Positions 43,768 to 52,057 of a stretch of DNA of 64,000 nucleotides are shown in pieces. Origin of the DNA: Actinophytocola algeriensis. Lineage in GTDB: Bacteria > Actinomycetota > Actinomycetes > Mycobacteriales > Pseudonocardiaceae. The notes under the pieces are model-generated. The model had not been told where the DNA came from. It made no database searches and saw only the letters and a list, made by a program, of their open reading frames with translations. The first letter of the stretch is position 1. The number at the start of each line of letters is the position of its first letter. A program made the translations under genes and the position numbers. The stretch is from assembly GCF_014203735.1 (NCBI RefSeq), contig NZ_JACHJQ010000003.1, positions 605,326 to 669,325 on the forward strand, written 5' to 3'.

Positions 43768-45687
43768 ATGCTCGGCAGCACCCCGACCACGAGCGAGGCG
43801 TCGGCTCCGGACGAGCGGCTGGTGGAGCACGCGCCCAGCGGGCGTCTGGTCGCCCAGCGCGGGCTGTTCCGCGGTCCCGACCCGGTGTGCCCTGACGACC
43901 TGTACGCACAGATCACCATCGGCAACGCGGCGCGCGAGCGGCAGCGCCTGGTGGTGCACAGCGGCTCCGAGGTGTCCATGGACACCTACTTCGGCCGCTT
44001 CCCGGCGAGCTACTGGCAGCGCTGGACCGTCGTGTCCGAGGTGCACGCGGAGGTGACGATCTCCGGCTCCGGCCGGGTGGCGCTCGTCGCGTCCGACCCC
44101 AAGGGTGAGACCCGCACGGTCGCGGCCGAGGAGGTCACCGACCAGCGCGGCGGCCAGGTCACCCTGCGTGCCGCGCTCAACCAGTACCTCGACGGCGGCT
44201 TCCTCTGGCTGGAGTTCGCCGCGCCGGAGTCCGACCTGGTCGTCGAACGCCTCCGCTGGACCGTCGAGGCGCCGGAGCTGCTGCGCCCGACCGCCGTCGT
44301 CATCTGCACGTTCAACCGGGCCGACGACTGCACGAAGACGCTGCAGGCACTCGCCGCCGACGACGAGGCGCTCGACGTGCTCGACGCCGTGTACGTGGTG
44401 GACCAGGGCACCGACACGGTCGAGTCGCGGGACGCGTTCCCGCAGGTCGAGAAGGACCTCGGCGGCAGGCTGCGGTACCTCCGCCAGCCCAACCTCGGCG
44501 GCGCGGGCGGCTTCGGCCGCGGCATGTACGAGGTCACCGAGCGCGGCTCGGAGCACGCGAACGTGCTGCTGATGGACGACGACGTGCTGTGCGAGCCGGA
44601 GATCGCGGTGCGGCTGACCGCGTTCGCCAACCGCACGGCGGAGCCGACCATCGTCGGCGGCCAGATGCTGCGGCTGCTGCACCCGACGATCCTGCTGGCC
44701 GGCGCCGAGTACGCGGACTTCGCGCAGCTCGTGCCGGGCAAGGTCGTGAAGGGCGCCCTCGACGACGTCGACCTCACCGAGGAGGCGGAGGACGACTACG
44801 GCGTGCCGACCGGCAAGCCCAACCGGGGCGACCGCCGCGTCGACGCCGACTACAACGCGTGGTGGTCCTGCCTGATCCCGGCCGAGGTGATCGCGAAGAT
44901 CGGGCTGCCGCTGCCGCTGTTCTTCCAGTGGGACGACGTCGAGTACGGCTACCGCGCCCGCCACGCCGGGTTCGCGACCGTCACCCTGCCCGGCGCCGGG
45001 CTGTGGCACGCGGACTTCGACTGGAAGGACGCGGACAAGTGGAACGAGTACTTCGCGGTCCGCAACTCGATGATCGTGGCCTCGCTGCACGCCGAGATCG
45101 ACCCGAAGCAGACCGCGCGGGTGTTCGTGTCCCGTGTCAGCCGCTACCTGATGTCGATGCAGTACGGCCTCGCGGCCACGCTGATCAAGGCGGTCGAGGA
45201 CTTCCTGAAGGGGCCTGACTTCCTGCACGACGGCGGGGCGGCCGCCGCCAAGGAGATCCACGTCGTCCGCGCCGACTACCCGGACACGATCATGTACCCG
45301 GCCAGCGACGTGCCCGGCTACAAGCCCGGCGACGTGCCGATGGTCCAGGCCGGTCCCGCGCCGAGCAAGGCGCGGCTGGTGCTGCTGAAGCGGCTCATCC
45401 ACTTCGCGATGGGCAAGACGGTGCACGAGATCGGCGCGGTCACCCAGAAGGACGCCACCTGGTGGCACCTGTCGCAGTTCAACACGGTCGTCGTCACCGA
45501 CGGCTCGCAGGGTGGTGTGCGCATCCGCCGCCGCGACAAGGAGGTGACGGTCCGGCTCGCCAAGGAGTGCGGCAGGCTCACCCGCCGCCTGATCAACGAG
45601 ATGCCCCGCCTGCGCGAGGAGTACCGCGCCGCCGCCGGGGACCTGACCAGCCGCGAGAACTGGACCCGCCTCTACAACCGCGACTGA
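43768..45687 (+). CDS. glfT2: Galactofuranosyltransferase GlfT2
   Basis: Polymerises the galactan chain of arabinogalactan from UDP-galactofuranose on a decaprenyl-linked acceptor, at the inner membrane face. The 639 residues equal the mycobacterial enzyme (637). An N-terminal beta-sandwich (about 1-160) precedes the GT-A domain, with VVICTFNRADDC, PNLGGAGGFGRG, the metal motif MDDDV (Asp270-272), the catalytic FQWDDVEYG (Trp388, Asp389-390) and LWHADF (His414). A helical C-terminal domain gives the tetramer interface. It opens an operon-like run with a methyltransferase and a second GlfT2-like gene. In M. tuberculosis glfT2 sits beside glf; here glf is 9 kb away. Confidence 0.93.
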   Translation: MLGSTPTTSEASAPDERLVEHAPSGRLVAQRGLFRGPDPVCPDDLYAQITIGNAARERQRLVVHSGSEVSMDTYFGRFPASYWQRWTVVSEVHAEVTISGSGRVALVASDPKGETRTVAAEEVTDQRGGQVTLRAALNQYLDGGFLWLEFAAPESDLVVERLRWTVEAPELLRPTAVVICTFNRADDCTKTLQALAADDEALDVLDAVYVVDQGTDTVESRDAFPQVEKDLGGRLRYLRQPNLGGAGGFGRGMYEVTERGSEHANVLLMDDDVLCEPEIAVRLTAFANRTAEPTIVGGQMLRLLHPTILLAGAEYADFAQLVPGKVVKGALDDVDLTEEAEDDYGVPTGKPNRGDRRVDADYNAWWSCLIPAEVIAKIGLPLPLFFQWDDVEYGYRARHAGFATVTLPGAGLWHADFDWKDADKWNEYFAVRNSMIVASLHAEIDPKQTARVFVSRVSRYLMSMQYGLAATLIKAVEDFLKGPDFLHDGGAAAAKEIHVVRADYPDTIMYPASDVPGYKPGDVPMVQAGPAPSKARLVLLKRLIHFAMGKTVHEIGAVTQKDATWWHLSQFNTVVVTDGSQGGVRIRRRDKEVTVRLAKECGRLTRRLINEMPRLREEYRAAAGDLTSRENWTRLYNRD

Positions 45688-45769
45688 TGGTTGCCGGACG
45701 CACCTGGCTACCATGCGGTGCGTCCGGCTTCCTCGTTCCGCGCAACCCTCTGTGAATAGGAATTTCGCC

Positions 45770-46375
45770 ATGGCCTCCCTGGAATCGACCGAGGGCGAGG
45801 AGTACACCGACCGGCTCAAGCGGCTCGAACTGCCGCTGTGGAAGCGGGTTCTGGACGTACAGGCGCCCTACCGGTGGAACATCCGCCGCCTGTTCGGTGA
45901 CCGCGAGGTGCTCGACGTCGGCTGCGGCATCGGCCGCTGCCTGGCGCACCTCGCCCCGCGCGGCGTCGGCGTCGACCACAACAAGACCTCGATCGACGCG
46001 TGCCGCGAGCGCGGGCTGACCGCGTTCACCACGGACGAGTTCGCCGAGACCGAGTACGCGAAGCCGGGTCGTTTCGGTGGCATGCTCGCCGCCCACCTCG
46101 TCGAGCACATGCCGAGGGAGGACGCGATCAAGATCCTCTCCGGCTACGTCGACTACCTGGCGGACGACGCGCGCCTCGTGCTGATCTGCCCGCAGGAGCG
46201 CGGTTACGCGAGCGACAGCACGCACGTCGCGTTCTCGGACTTCGACGCGCTCACCGACGTGGCCTACCAGCTGGGCTTCACCAAGACCAACCGGCAGTCC
46301 TTCCCCCTGCCTCGTTTCGCGGGCAAGGCGTTCACCTACAACGAGTTCGTGCTGGTCGCCGACCGCACGGCGTGA
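45770..46375 (+). CDS. SAM-dependent methyltransferase
   Basis: A class I methyltransferase of 201 residues. The SAM-binding motif EVLDVGCGIGRCLAHL is at about residues 46-61, the acidic strand end is GVGVDHNKTS, and the post-II segment is AAHLVEHMPREDA. The ATG at 45770 is preferred over an upstream start, since MASLESTEGEEYTDR begins the conserved part. It lies between two GlfT2-like genes, so it may methylate a galactan or other glycan terminus, or a lipid carrier; this is inferred from place only. No signal peptide or span. Confidence 0.88.
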   Translation: MASLESTEGEEYTDRLKRLELPLWKRVLDVQAPYRWNIRRLFGDREVLDVGCGIGRCLAHLAPRGVGVDHNKTSIDACRERGLTAFTTDEFAETEYAKPGRFGGMLAAHLVEHMPREDAIKILSGYVDYLADDARLVLICPQERGYASDSTHVAFSDFDALTDVAYQLGFTKTNRQSFPLPRFAGKAFTYNEFVLVADRTA

Positions 46376-46404
46376 GCCACCCCCACACCGGAGGAGCAGA
46401 AACC

Positions 46405-48306
46405 GTGGCCGAGCAGGCGACCGACAGCACACCCGACGCCGATCGCGTGCTGCAGCGGGTGATCCTGCCGAGGGATCGCGATCCGCTCGACGTCCGTCCG
46501 CTGTACCTCGACGAGCCAGAGAACGTGCACAGCCACGTCGCCTCCCGTCGTGAGGTCGTCATCCCGCCGTCGGCCAGGGTCTCGTTCGCCTCCTACTTCA
46601 ACGCCTTCCCGGCGAGCTACTGGAAGCGCTGGACGGTCATCGAGGACGTCACCCTGCGGCTGCGGGTGAAGGGCGCAGGCCGGATCGAGGTGTACCGCTC
46701 GAAGCCGAACGGCGACGTCGTCCACCTGACGGGCGCGCCGGTGCACGCGGAGTCGGACTGGGAGACCTTCGAGTTCCGCACGACGCTGAAGCCGTTCGAG
46801 GACGGCGGCTGGCTGTGGTTCGACGTGTACACCGAGAACGTCGAGCTGACCATCGGCGCGGCGGAGTGGCTGTCCGACGAGCCGCTGCCGGCGAAGAAGG
46901 TCGCCGTCGGCACCACCACGTTCAACCGCCTCGACGACTGCGTCGAGTCGCTGCTCGCGCTCGGCGAGGACCCGCAGGTGCTCGACGTGATCGCCAAGGT
47001 CTACGTGGCCGACCAGGGGCCGAAGAAGATCGTCGACCACGAGCGGTACGGCGAGGTCAGGGCGGCGCTCGGCGAGCGCCTCAACGTCATCGCGCAGGGC
47101 AACCTCGGTGGCTCCGGCGGCTTCACCCGCGCGCTGTTCGAGTCGATCGAGCACACGAAGCCGGGCACCGTCGACCAGATCCTGCTGATGGACGACGACA
47201 TCGCGCTGGAGGCGGACTCGATCCTGCGCTCCAACGCGTTCGCCCGCGCGGCGGCCAAGCCGGTGATCGTCGGCAGCCACATGCTGAACCTGCAGGCCAA
47301 GTCGCGCCTGCACACCATGGGCGAGATCGTCGACCTCACCTCGTTCGTGTGGCGGCCCGCGCCCGGCGCGATCACCGACCACGACTTCGGCGCCCGCTCG
47401 CTGCGTGACACCCGCGAGCTGCACCGGCGTATCGACTCCACCTACAACGGCTGGTGGATGTGCCTGTTCCCGCGTGAGGTCGTGGAGAAGGTCGGCCTGC
47501 CGCTGCCGCTGTTCATCAAGTGCGACGACGCCGAGTACTCGCTGCGGGCGCTGGCGCAGGACATCCCGACGGTGACGCTGCCGGGTTCCGCGGTGTGGCA
47601 CGAGCCGTGGACCGACAAGAACGACACCAAGGACTGGACGGTCTACTTCCACCTGCGCAACCGCCTGGTGATGGCGGCGCTGCACAGCCCGTACGACATG
47701 CGCAAGACGCTGCTCAAGCAGGGTGCGCGGTCCACGGTCCGGCGGCTGCTGTCGATGGAGTACTCGACCGTCGCGCTGGAGCTGAAGGCGCTCGACGACT
47801 TCATGGCCGGGCCGGACAAGCTGTTCGAGAAGCTCGGCACCGCGCTGCCCGAGATCCAGGCCATCCGCAAGCAGTACACGGACGCGCAGTTCGAGCCGTC
47901 GGCCAGGGAGTTCCCGACGCCGAGCTTCGACATGGCGAAGGCCGAGCAGATGATGCACCCGCCGGTGCACCCGGCGAAGATCGCGCTGCGGGCAGGCAAG
48001 GCGCTGGTGCACAACCTGCGCTCGCCGAACCCGGACTCTCATGACCGGCCGCAGGTCAACCTGTCCGCCAACGGCGCGCCGTGGTTCCTGCTCGGCAACC
48101 TGGACAGCGCGACCGTCTCCAACCCGGACGGCAGCGGGGTGGCGTTCCGCCGCCGCGACCCGAAGGTGTTCCGCGAGCTGGCGATGCGGACCACGCAGAC
48201 CTACAAGCGCCTCATCGCCGAGTGGCCCGCGCTCGTCGAGCAGTACAAGGGTGCGCTGCCGGAGCTGACCTCCGCGGAGTCGTGGCGCAAGGTGTTCCAG
48301 GACTAG
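46405..48306 (+). CDS. Second GlfT2-like galactofuranosyltransferase
   Basis: A 633-residue paralog of the upstream GlfT2 with the same three-part layout. The GT-A domain holds VGTTTFNRLDDC, GNLGGSGGFTRA, the metal motif MDDDI (Asp263-265), and AVWHEPW with the His at 399. The catalytic loop differs: the family Trp before the Asp-Asp pair is replaced by Lys-Cys (FIKCDDAEYS, Asp374-375). This change near the acceptor site suggests a different acceptor or linkage. GTG 46405 has GGAGGAG upstream. It is followed by a textbook intrinsic terminator, so it ends the operon. Whether it extends galactan or makes another galactofuranoside is open. Confidence 0.87.
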   Translation: MAEQATDSTPDADRVLQRVILPRDRDPLDVRPLYLDEPENVHSHVASRREVVIPPSARVSFASYFNAFPASYWKRWTVIEDVTLRLRVKGAGRIEVYRSKPNGDVVHLTGAPVHAESDWETFEFRTTLKPFEDGGWLWFDVYTENVELTIGAAEWLSDEPLPAKKVAVGTTTFNRLDDCVESLLALGEDPQVLDVIAKVYVADQGPKKIVDHERYGEVRAALGERLNVIAQGNLGGSGGFTRALFESIEHTKPGTVDQILLMDDDIALEADSILRSNAFARAAAKPVIVGSHMLNLQAKSRLHTMGEIVDLTSFVWRPAPGAITDHDFGARSLRDTRELHRRIDSTYNGWWMCLFPREVVEKVGLPLPLFIKCDDAEYSLRALAQDIPTVTLPGSAVWHEPWTDKNDTKDWTVYFHLRNRLVMAALHSPYDMRKTLLKQGARSTVRRLLSMEYSTVALELKALDDFMAGPDKLFEKLGTALPEIQAIRKQYTDAQFEPSAREFPTPSFDMAKAEQMMHPPVHPAKIALRAGKALVHNLRSPNPDSHDRPQVNLSANGAPWFLLGNLDSATVSNPDGSGVAFRRRDPKVFRELAMRTTQTYKRLIAEWPALVEQYKGALPELTSAESWRKVFQD

Positions 48307-48321
48307 CTCACAGTCGAGGGA

Positions 48322-48354
48322 AACGGGGTCGCTTCGGCGGCCCCGTTCTTTTTT
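48322..48354 (+). terminator. Intrinsic terminator after the GlfT2-like operon
   Basis: Stem AACGGGG-T-CGC, loop TTCG, GCG-G-CCCCGTT, then C and a run of six T. This is a complete Rho-independent terminator. Confidence 0.9.
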
Positions 48355-48455
48355 CCGAACCGGTGCAACCCAGCCGACCCCGGGGCGTCTTCCAAGGCGT
48401 AGAACGATGAGCACGCGGAGCTGACAGCCCGCGATTGCATTCCTGGGGGAAAACA

Positions 48456-49070
48456 ATGAAGGTTCGGTTTGTTTTGGCGTGCGCTGTCGCCGGTCTCGCG
48501 CTGACGGCGTTCGGCGCGGGCAGCGCGTCGGCGGAGGGTGACACGGCGCTGGGGGAGGGCGCGGTCGCACGGTTCCAGACCTATGGGCAGGCCGAGGAGC
48601 CGTACACGGCGATCGGCATCGACGACGACGTCATCAAGGCCGGGCAGGAGGTCCGGGTGGCCGCGAGCTGCCAGACCGAGGAATTCGTCAGCTCGAAAAT
48701 CATTTCGCCTGCGTTGATCGCACCCGATCTGGTTCGGGAAAAGGGCGCGCCCGCGAACAGTGTGCTCATGTCGATGGGTCGAATTCACGCCGAGGTGCCG
48801 GCAGGAATCTATCCGATTTCCTTCACCTGTGCCGACCGCGAGGTGACCGGTCAGTTCACCGTCGTCGCGGACGAGGAGCCGGAGCCGAGGGCCAGGCCCG
48901 CGGCCCAGGTGCCGGTGAAGCCGAAGGGCGCGCCCGAGACCGGCTCGCTCGACCAGGCGGCGCCCGCCGAGGACGGCAACCTCGGCATCGTGGTCGGCGC
49001 GGGCGCGGCGGCCCTGCTCGTCGCCGGTGGCGTGGGTGTGCAGGCGTACCGCAAGCGCGGGCAGTTCTGA
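48456..49070 (+). CDS. Exported membrane-anchored protein, likely partner of sortase
   Basis: A 204-residue exported protein. The signal peptide (1-27) ends GSASA-EG. The mature domain has two Cys (AASCQTEEF and SFTCADREV) that likely pair. Then a Pro/Glu-rich linker holds APETGSLD, a possible degenerate sorting motif, and a hydrophobic span (about 174-195) precedes the tail YRKRGQF. The tail and distance make it a candidate sortase substrate or simply a membrane anchor. ATG 48456 follows GGGGGAAAA. Its stop overlaps the sortase start (TGATG), so the two are co-translated. Confidence 0.75.
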   Translation: MKVRFVLACAVAGLALTAFGAGSASAEGDTALGEGAVARFQTYGQAEEPYTAIGIDDDVIKAGQEVRVAASCQTEEFVSSKIISPALIAPDLVREKGAPANSVLMSMGRIHAEVPAGIYPISFTCADREVTGQFTVVADEEPEPRARPAAQVPVKPKGAPETGSLDQAAPAEDGNLGIVVGAGAAALLVAGGVGVQAYRKRGQF

Positions 49071-49651
49071 TGGCGCGGATCGGCGCCGCGGTGGTGGCGG
49101 TCGTGCTCGCCGCCACCGCACTGCTGACCGGCTGCGCGGTACCGAACATCTCGGCACCGCCGCTGAGCACGGACCCGACCACCGGTTCGACCACCACCTC
49201 GGCGGTAGTGGTGCCCGCCGAGATCGACATCCCGCGGATCGGGGCGACGTCGTCGCTGGTCGGGCTGGGGCTCGCCGCCGACGGGACCGTCGAGGTGCCG
49301 CCGGTCGAGGCGCCGATGCAGGCCGGCTGGTTCACGGGAGCCCCGAAGCCCGGTGAGCCGGGTCCCTCGGTGGTCCTCGGGCACGTCGACGGCGGCGGCC
49401 AGGCGGGCGTCTTCGCCCGGCTGCACGAGCTGGAAGAAGGTGACGAGGTGCTGGTCCGGCGCAGCGACGGCACCGGGGTGCGGTTCACCGTGACCCGCGT
49501 CGAGCAGGTGCCGAAGGCGGACTTCCCGACCGAGGAGGTCTACGGCGACACCCAGAAGCCGGAGCTGCGGCTCATCACCTGCGGTGGCACCTTCGACAGG
49601 TCCGCGCACAGCTACCGGGAGAACGTGATCGTCTACGCCGAACTCGCGTGA
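49070..49651 (+). CDS. Class F sortase
   Basis: A transpeptidase-type protein of 193 residues that cuts surface proteins and joins them to the envelope. The catalytic set is complete: His105 in VVLGHVDGGG, Cys171 in RLITCGGTFD, Arg183 in SYRENV. The N-terminus looks like a lipoprotein leader, with LLTGC (Cys22), so it may be lipid-anchored or held by its leader. The short Ser/Thr linker leads into DIPRIGATSSL. It shares a TGATG junction with the exported protein upstream, its likely substrate. Class F sortases are poorly known; the substrate assignment is inference. Confidence 0.87.
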   Translation: MARIGAAVVAVVLAATALLTGCAVPNISAPPLSTDPTTGSTTTSAVVVPAEIDIPRIGATSSLVGLGLAADGTVEVPPVEAPMQAGWFTGAPKPGEPGPSVVLGHVDGGGQAGVFARLHELEEGDEVLVRRSDGTGVRFTVTRVEQVPKADFPTEEVYGDTQKPELRLITCGGTFDRSAHSYRENVIVYAELA

Positions 49652-49669
49652 CCGGTCGTGGACACGAAA

Positions 49670-49701
49670 GAGGCCGCCAGGGCCTGGACCCTGGCGGCCT
49701 C
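49670..49701. terminator. Bidirectional hairpin between sortase and cspA
   Basis: Perfect 13-base arms GAGGCCGCCAGGG and CCCTGGCGGCCTC around cctgga, placed between two convergent genes. Confidence 0.8.
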
Positions 49702-49723
49702 GATCATTCGCAACTTGGCGAGA

Positions 49724-49927
49724 TCAGACGGCGCGCACGCCGGTAGCCTGGGGGCCCTTCTGGCCCTGGCCGATCTCGAACTCCACGCGCTGGTTCTCGT
49801 CCAGGCTGCGGAAGCCGCTGCCCTGAATCTCCGAGTAGTGGACGAAGACGTCAGCGCTACCGTCGTCCGGTGCGATGAAGCCGAAGCCCTTCTCGGAGTT
49901 GAACCACTTCACAGTTCCCTGTGCCAC
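49724..49927 (-). CDS. cspA: Cold shock protein
   Basis: A 67-residue OB-fold RNA/DNA chaperone. RNP1 [10 protein letters not shown] and RNP2 VFVHYSEI are intact, and the start [15 protein letters not shown] is canonical. The GTG at 49927 has AGGAGAT upstream. The 150 bases before it, up to the divergent gene at 50078, may hold a structured cold-responsive leader, as known for csp genes; I cannot resolve one by eye. Confidence 0.96.
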   Translation of the reverse strand: MAQGTVKWFNSEKGFGFIAPDDGSADVFVHYSEIQGSGFRSLDENQRVEFEIGQGQKGPQATGVRAV

Positions 49928-50077
49928 TACATATCTCCTGATACTGCTGTGCAAGCCGCCGCGGTCGCGACAACCCTTGGTCGGTTCAGACGGCGACTCA
50001 ACCTGGAGAGGTAACCCGCGCGCCCGCATTCGTTCGCGAGCGGTGATCGAACACGAACTCATTGACGACCATGGACA

Positions 50078-50497
50078 GTGAACCACAAAGAGCGGAGCGA
50101 ACGCACTAGAAGGGTTGCGGGCATTCACGTGCTGGGAGACGCTCGTAAGGTGAGCGAGCTCGCTAGTGACCAGCCCCGATCCATCGCACTGAACCTGGAC
50201 GACGCAGGCGTCTCCGTAGACCTCCCCAAGCCCTCCCACCAGGAGGATCAGGTCTACGGCGTCCCATATCGACCCGTCGAGTTCCGCGACGACGACCTGC
50301 CCACCGCCCTCGAACGTTCCGCGGCATGGCTTCGGCGAACACAGGAATGGCTGGGTGAACCGGTAGACGTCATCGCGATCCACCTGGATTACGACGACGG
50401 CGGGGACTCCCCGTACTACGACGTGAAGCTCCTGTGCAACGAGGAGGATCTGGCAGGCGCGCCGATCGCGCTGCGTGCCGCCAAGAACACCGACTGA
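50078..50497 (+). CDS. Hypothetical protein
   Basis: A 139-residue frame I do not recognise. The acidic C-terminal half ([31 protein letters not shown]) looks like real protein, while the first 15 residues are basic and less convincing. GTG starts at 50078, 50129 or 50150 are possible. It is divergent from cspA and followed by a perfect hairpin shared with the convergent SixA gene. No membrane span or signal peptide is present, and no function can be given. Confidence 0.55.
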   Translation: MNHKERSERTRRVAGIHVLGDARKVSELASDQPRSIALNLDDAGVSVDLPKPSHQEDQVYGVPYRPVEFRDDDLPTALERSAAWLRRTQEWLGEPVDVIAIHLDYDDGGDSPYYDVKLLCNEEDLAGAPIALRAAKNTD

Positions 50498-50510
50498 GAC
50501 CCGTGTCCCC

Positions 50511-50546
50511 CCTGGTCAGCCGCGTGGTGTCGCGTGGCTGACCAGG
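50511..50546. terminator. Bidirectional hairpin overlapping the end of sixA
   Basis: Perfect 11-base arms CCTGGTCAGCC and GGCTGACCAGG across a 14-base loop. It begins 14 bases after the upstream stop and covers the last codons of the convergent phosphatase gene. Confidence 0.65.
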
Positions 50547-50986
50547 CTCGCGCCGCGGGCCCACACGTCGGGCCACCCACCCTGCCAGGTGACGACGGCG
50601 ATGGCCGAGGTCTTCAGCTCCACTGGCTCCCCGGTCAGCACCCCGACCAGCTCGGACACCCCCGGGTTGTGCCCGACGATGGCCACCGTGTCCAGGTCGT
50701 CGGACACCTCGTCCAGCACCGACATCAGGTCCTGCGGCGCGGCCGCGTACACGCGTTCGTCGTGCCGGACCTCGCCCGCGGTCAGCCCGGACCGCTGGAG
50801 GGTCTCCCGCGCACGAGCCGCCGTCGAGCAGAGCACGAGGTCGACGGGCCCGACGTGCTCGGCGACCCATCGCCCGATCAGGGGAGCTTCCCGCTGCCCG
50901 CGCGGGTTGAGTGGCCGCTGGTCATCGGGCAGGTCGTGGGTCCAGTCGGACTTGGCGTGCCGGATGACGACGAGAGTGCGAGCCAT
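50516..50986 (-). CDS. SixA-type histidine phosphatase
   Basis: A 156-residue phosphatase of the histidine-acid superfamily. The phospho-His motif RHAKS is at residues 9-13, RPLNPRGQREA is the usual SixA step, and the second catalytic His is in VAIVGHNPGVSEL. SixA of E. coli removes phosphate from histidine residues of phosphotransfer proteins; the actinobacterial target is unknown. It lies downstream of the HAD gene in the same direction, but a 140-base tandem repeat separates them and occupies its promoter region. Confidence 0.88.
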   Translation of the reverse strand: MARTLVVIRHAKSDWTHDLPDDQRPLNPRGQREAPLIGRWVAEHVGPVDLVLCSTAARARETLQRSGLTAGEVRHDERVYAAAPQDLMSVLDEVSDDLDTVAIVGHNPGVSELVGVLTGEPVELKTSAIAVVTWQGGWPDVWARGASLVSHATPRG

Positions 50987-51036
50987 CCCCCGATGCTAAT
51001 GCCGCGTCCGCGAACGGCAGGCCGTGCACCCAGCGT

Positions 51037-51173
51037 GATGAAGGACCCCTTCAGGGCACCTGGTGTTACGAAGGACCCCTTCATGACGCCTGGTGTTACG
51101 AAGGACCCCTTCATGACGCCTGGTGTTACGAAGGACCCCTTCATGACGCCTGGTGTTACGAAGGACCCCTTCA
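51037..51173. repeat. 30-base palindromic tandem repeat array
   Basis: The core AAGGACCCCTTCA recurs five times at 51041, 51071, 51101, 51131 and 51161, exactly 30 bases apart. The linker TGGTGTTACG recurs four times without change. The core is a short hairpin (GAAGG, ACC, CCTTC; TGAAGG-ACC-CCTTCA in the first copy). The repeat reads through as ten-residue periods in both directions (TKDPFMTPGV or MKGSFVTPGV), because 30 is divisible by three and no stops occur; these frames are not supported as genes. It fills the gap between the HAD gene end and sixA start. Confidence 0.95.
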
Positions 51174-51189
51174 TCGCAGCGGTCCAGCG

Positions 51190-52023
51190 CTAGAACCACC
51201 GCTCCAGAACCTGCGCGACGCCATCTTCCGAGTTCGGGGCGGTCACCTCGTCCGCGATGGCCAGGAGGGCCTCGTGCGCGTTGGCCATCGCCACCCCGTG
51301 TCCCGCCCAGCCGAGCATCGGCACGTCGTTGGGCATGTCGCCGAACGCGACCACCCGCTCGGCGTCCACCCCCAGCTCCCGGCACACCCACTCGAGACCG
51401 GACGCCTTGGTCACGCCGCTCGCGGAGATCTCGATCAGCCCGCTGTTGGACGAGTAGGTGATCTCGAGGTCCATGTCCCCGAGCACGTTCTCCATCACGT
51501 CGGCCATCTGGGCGCTGGTCATGCCGGGGTTGCGCACCAGCAGCTTCGTGGCCGGCTTGCCGACCACCTCGGCCCTCGGGGCGAGGTCCGGTGAGTCGGT
51601 CTCGCCGTTCGGGTTGCCCCACGGGTTGCGGAACCCGGGCTCGGTCGCGAACGGCTCGGGCTGGTGGCTGCCGACCACGGTCCGCTCGGCGGCGACCTTG
51701 ATGTCCGGCAGCACGTGTTCCACCGCCCGGACCACGTCCTGCAGCTGCAACGACGTCAGGTCCCGCACGTGCAGCACCTCGTCGGCGCCGATGTCGTAGA
51801 CGGACGCGCCGTTCGCGCAGACCGCGTACCCGGTCAGCCCGGCGGCCTGTGCGACCCTCGGGATCCAGCGTGGCGGCCTGCCGCTGACCAGCACGAACGG
51901 TATGCCGTCCGCGAGGACGCGGGAGATCACGCCAGCGGTGCGGTCGGTGACGCGTTCGGTCGGGTCCAGCAGGGTGCCATCCACGTCGGAGGCCACGAGA
52001 TCGGGTCGGTGCACAACTCCCAT
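51190..52023 (-). CDS. Cof-type HAD-IIB hydrolase
   Basis: A 277-residue phosphatase of the HAD superfamily, subfamily IIB, acting on small phosphorylated metabolites. The nucleophile motif LVASDVDGTLLD (Asp14 and Asp16) is near the start, motif II is FVLVSGRPP, the cap spans about 85-190, and motif IV is VVAFGDMPNDVPML. It corresponds in type and place to Rv3813c of M. tuberculosis. It is divergent from a small membrane gene by 34 bases. Substrate unknown. Confidence 0.92.
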   Translation of the reverse strand: MGVVHRPDLVASDVDGTLLDPTERVTDRTAGVISRVLADGIPFVLVSGRPPRWIPRVAQAAGLTGYAVCANGASVYDIGADEVLHVRDLTSLQLQDVVRAVEHVLPDIKVAAERTVVGSHQPEPFATEPGFRNPWGNPNGETDSPDLAPRAEVVGKPATKLLVRNPGMTSAQMADVMENVLGDMDLEITYSSNSGLIEISASGVTKASGLEWVCRELGVDAERVVAFGDMPNDVPMLGWAGHGVAMANAHEALLAIADEVTAPNSEDGVAQVLERWF

Positions 52024-52057
52024 CTTCCATGAGGCCGAATGGGCTACGGTGCGTTTC

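Noticed and set aside
46405-48306. Naming the second GlfT2-like gene glfT1
   Set aside because: GlfT1 is about 300 residues and lacks the N-terminal sandwich and C-terminal helices; this protein has the full GlfT2 architecture.
50878-51174. A minus-strand frame beginning with MKGSFVTPGV repeats
   Set aside because: The period comes from the 30-bp DNA repeat being divisible by three; the frame then runs through sixA in a wrong phase, and there is no ribosome site.
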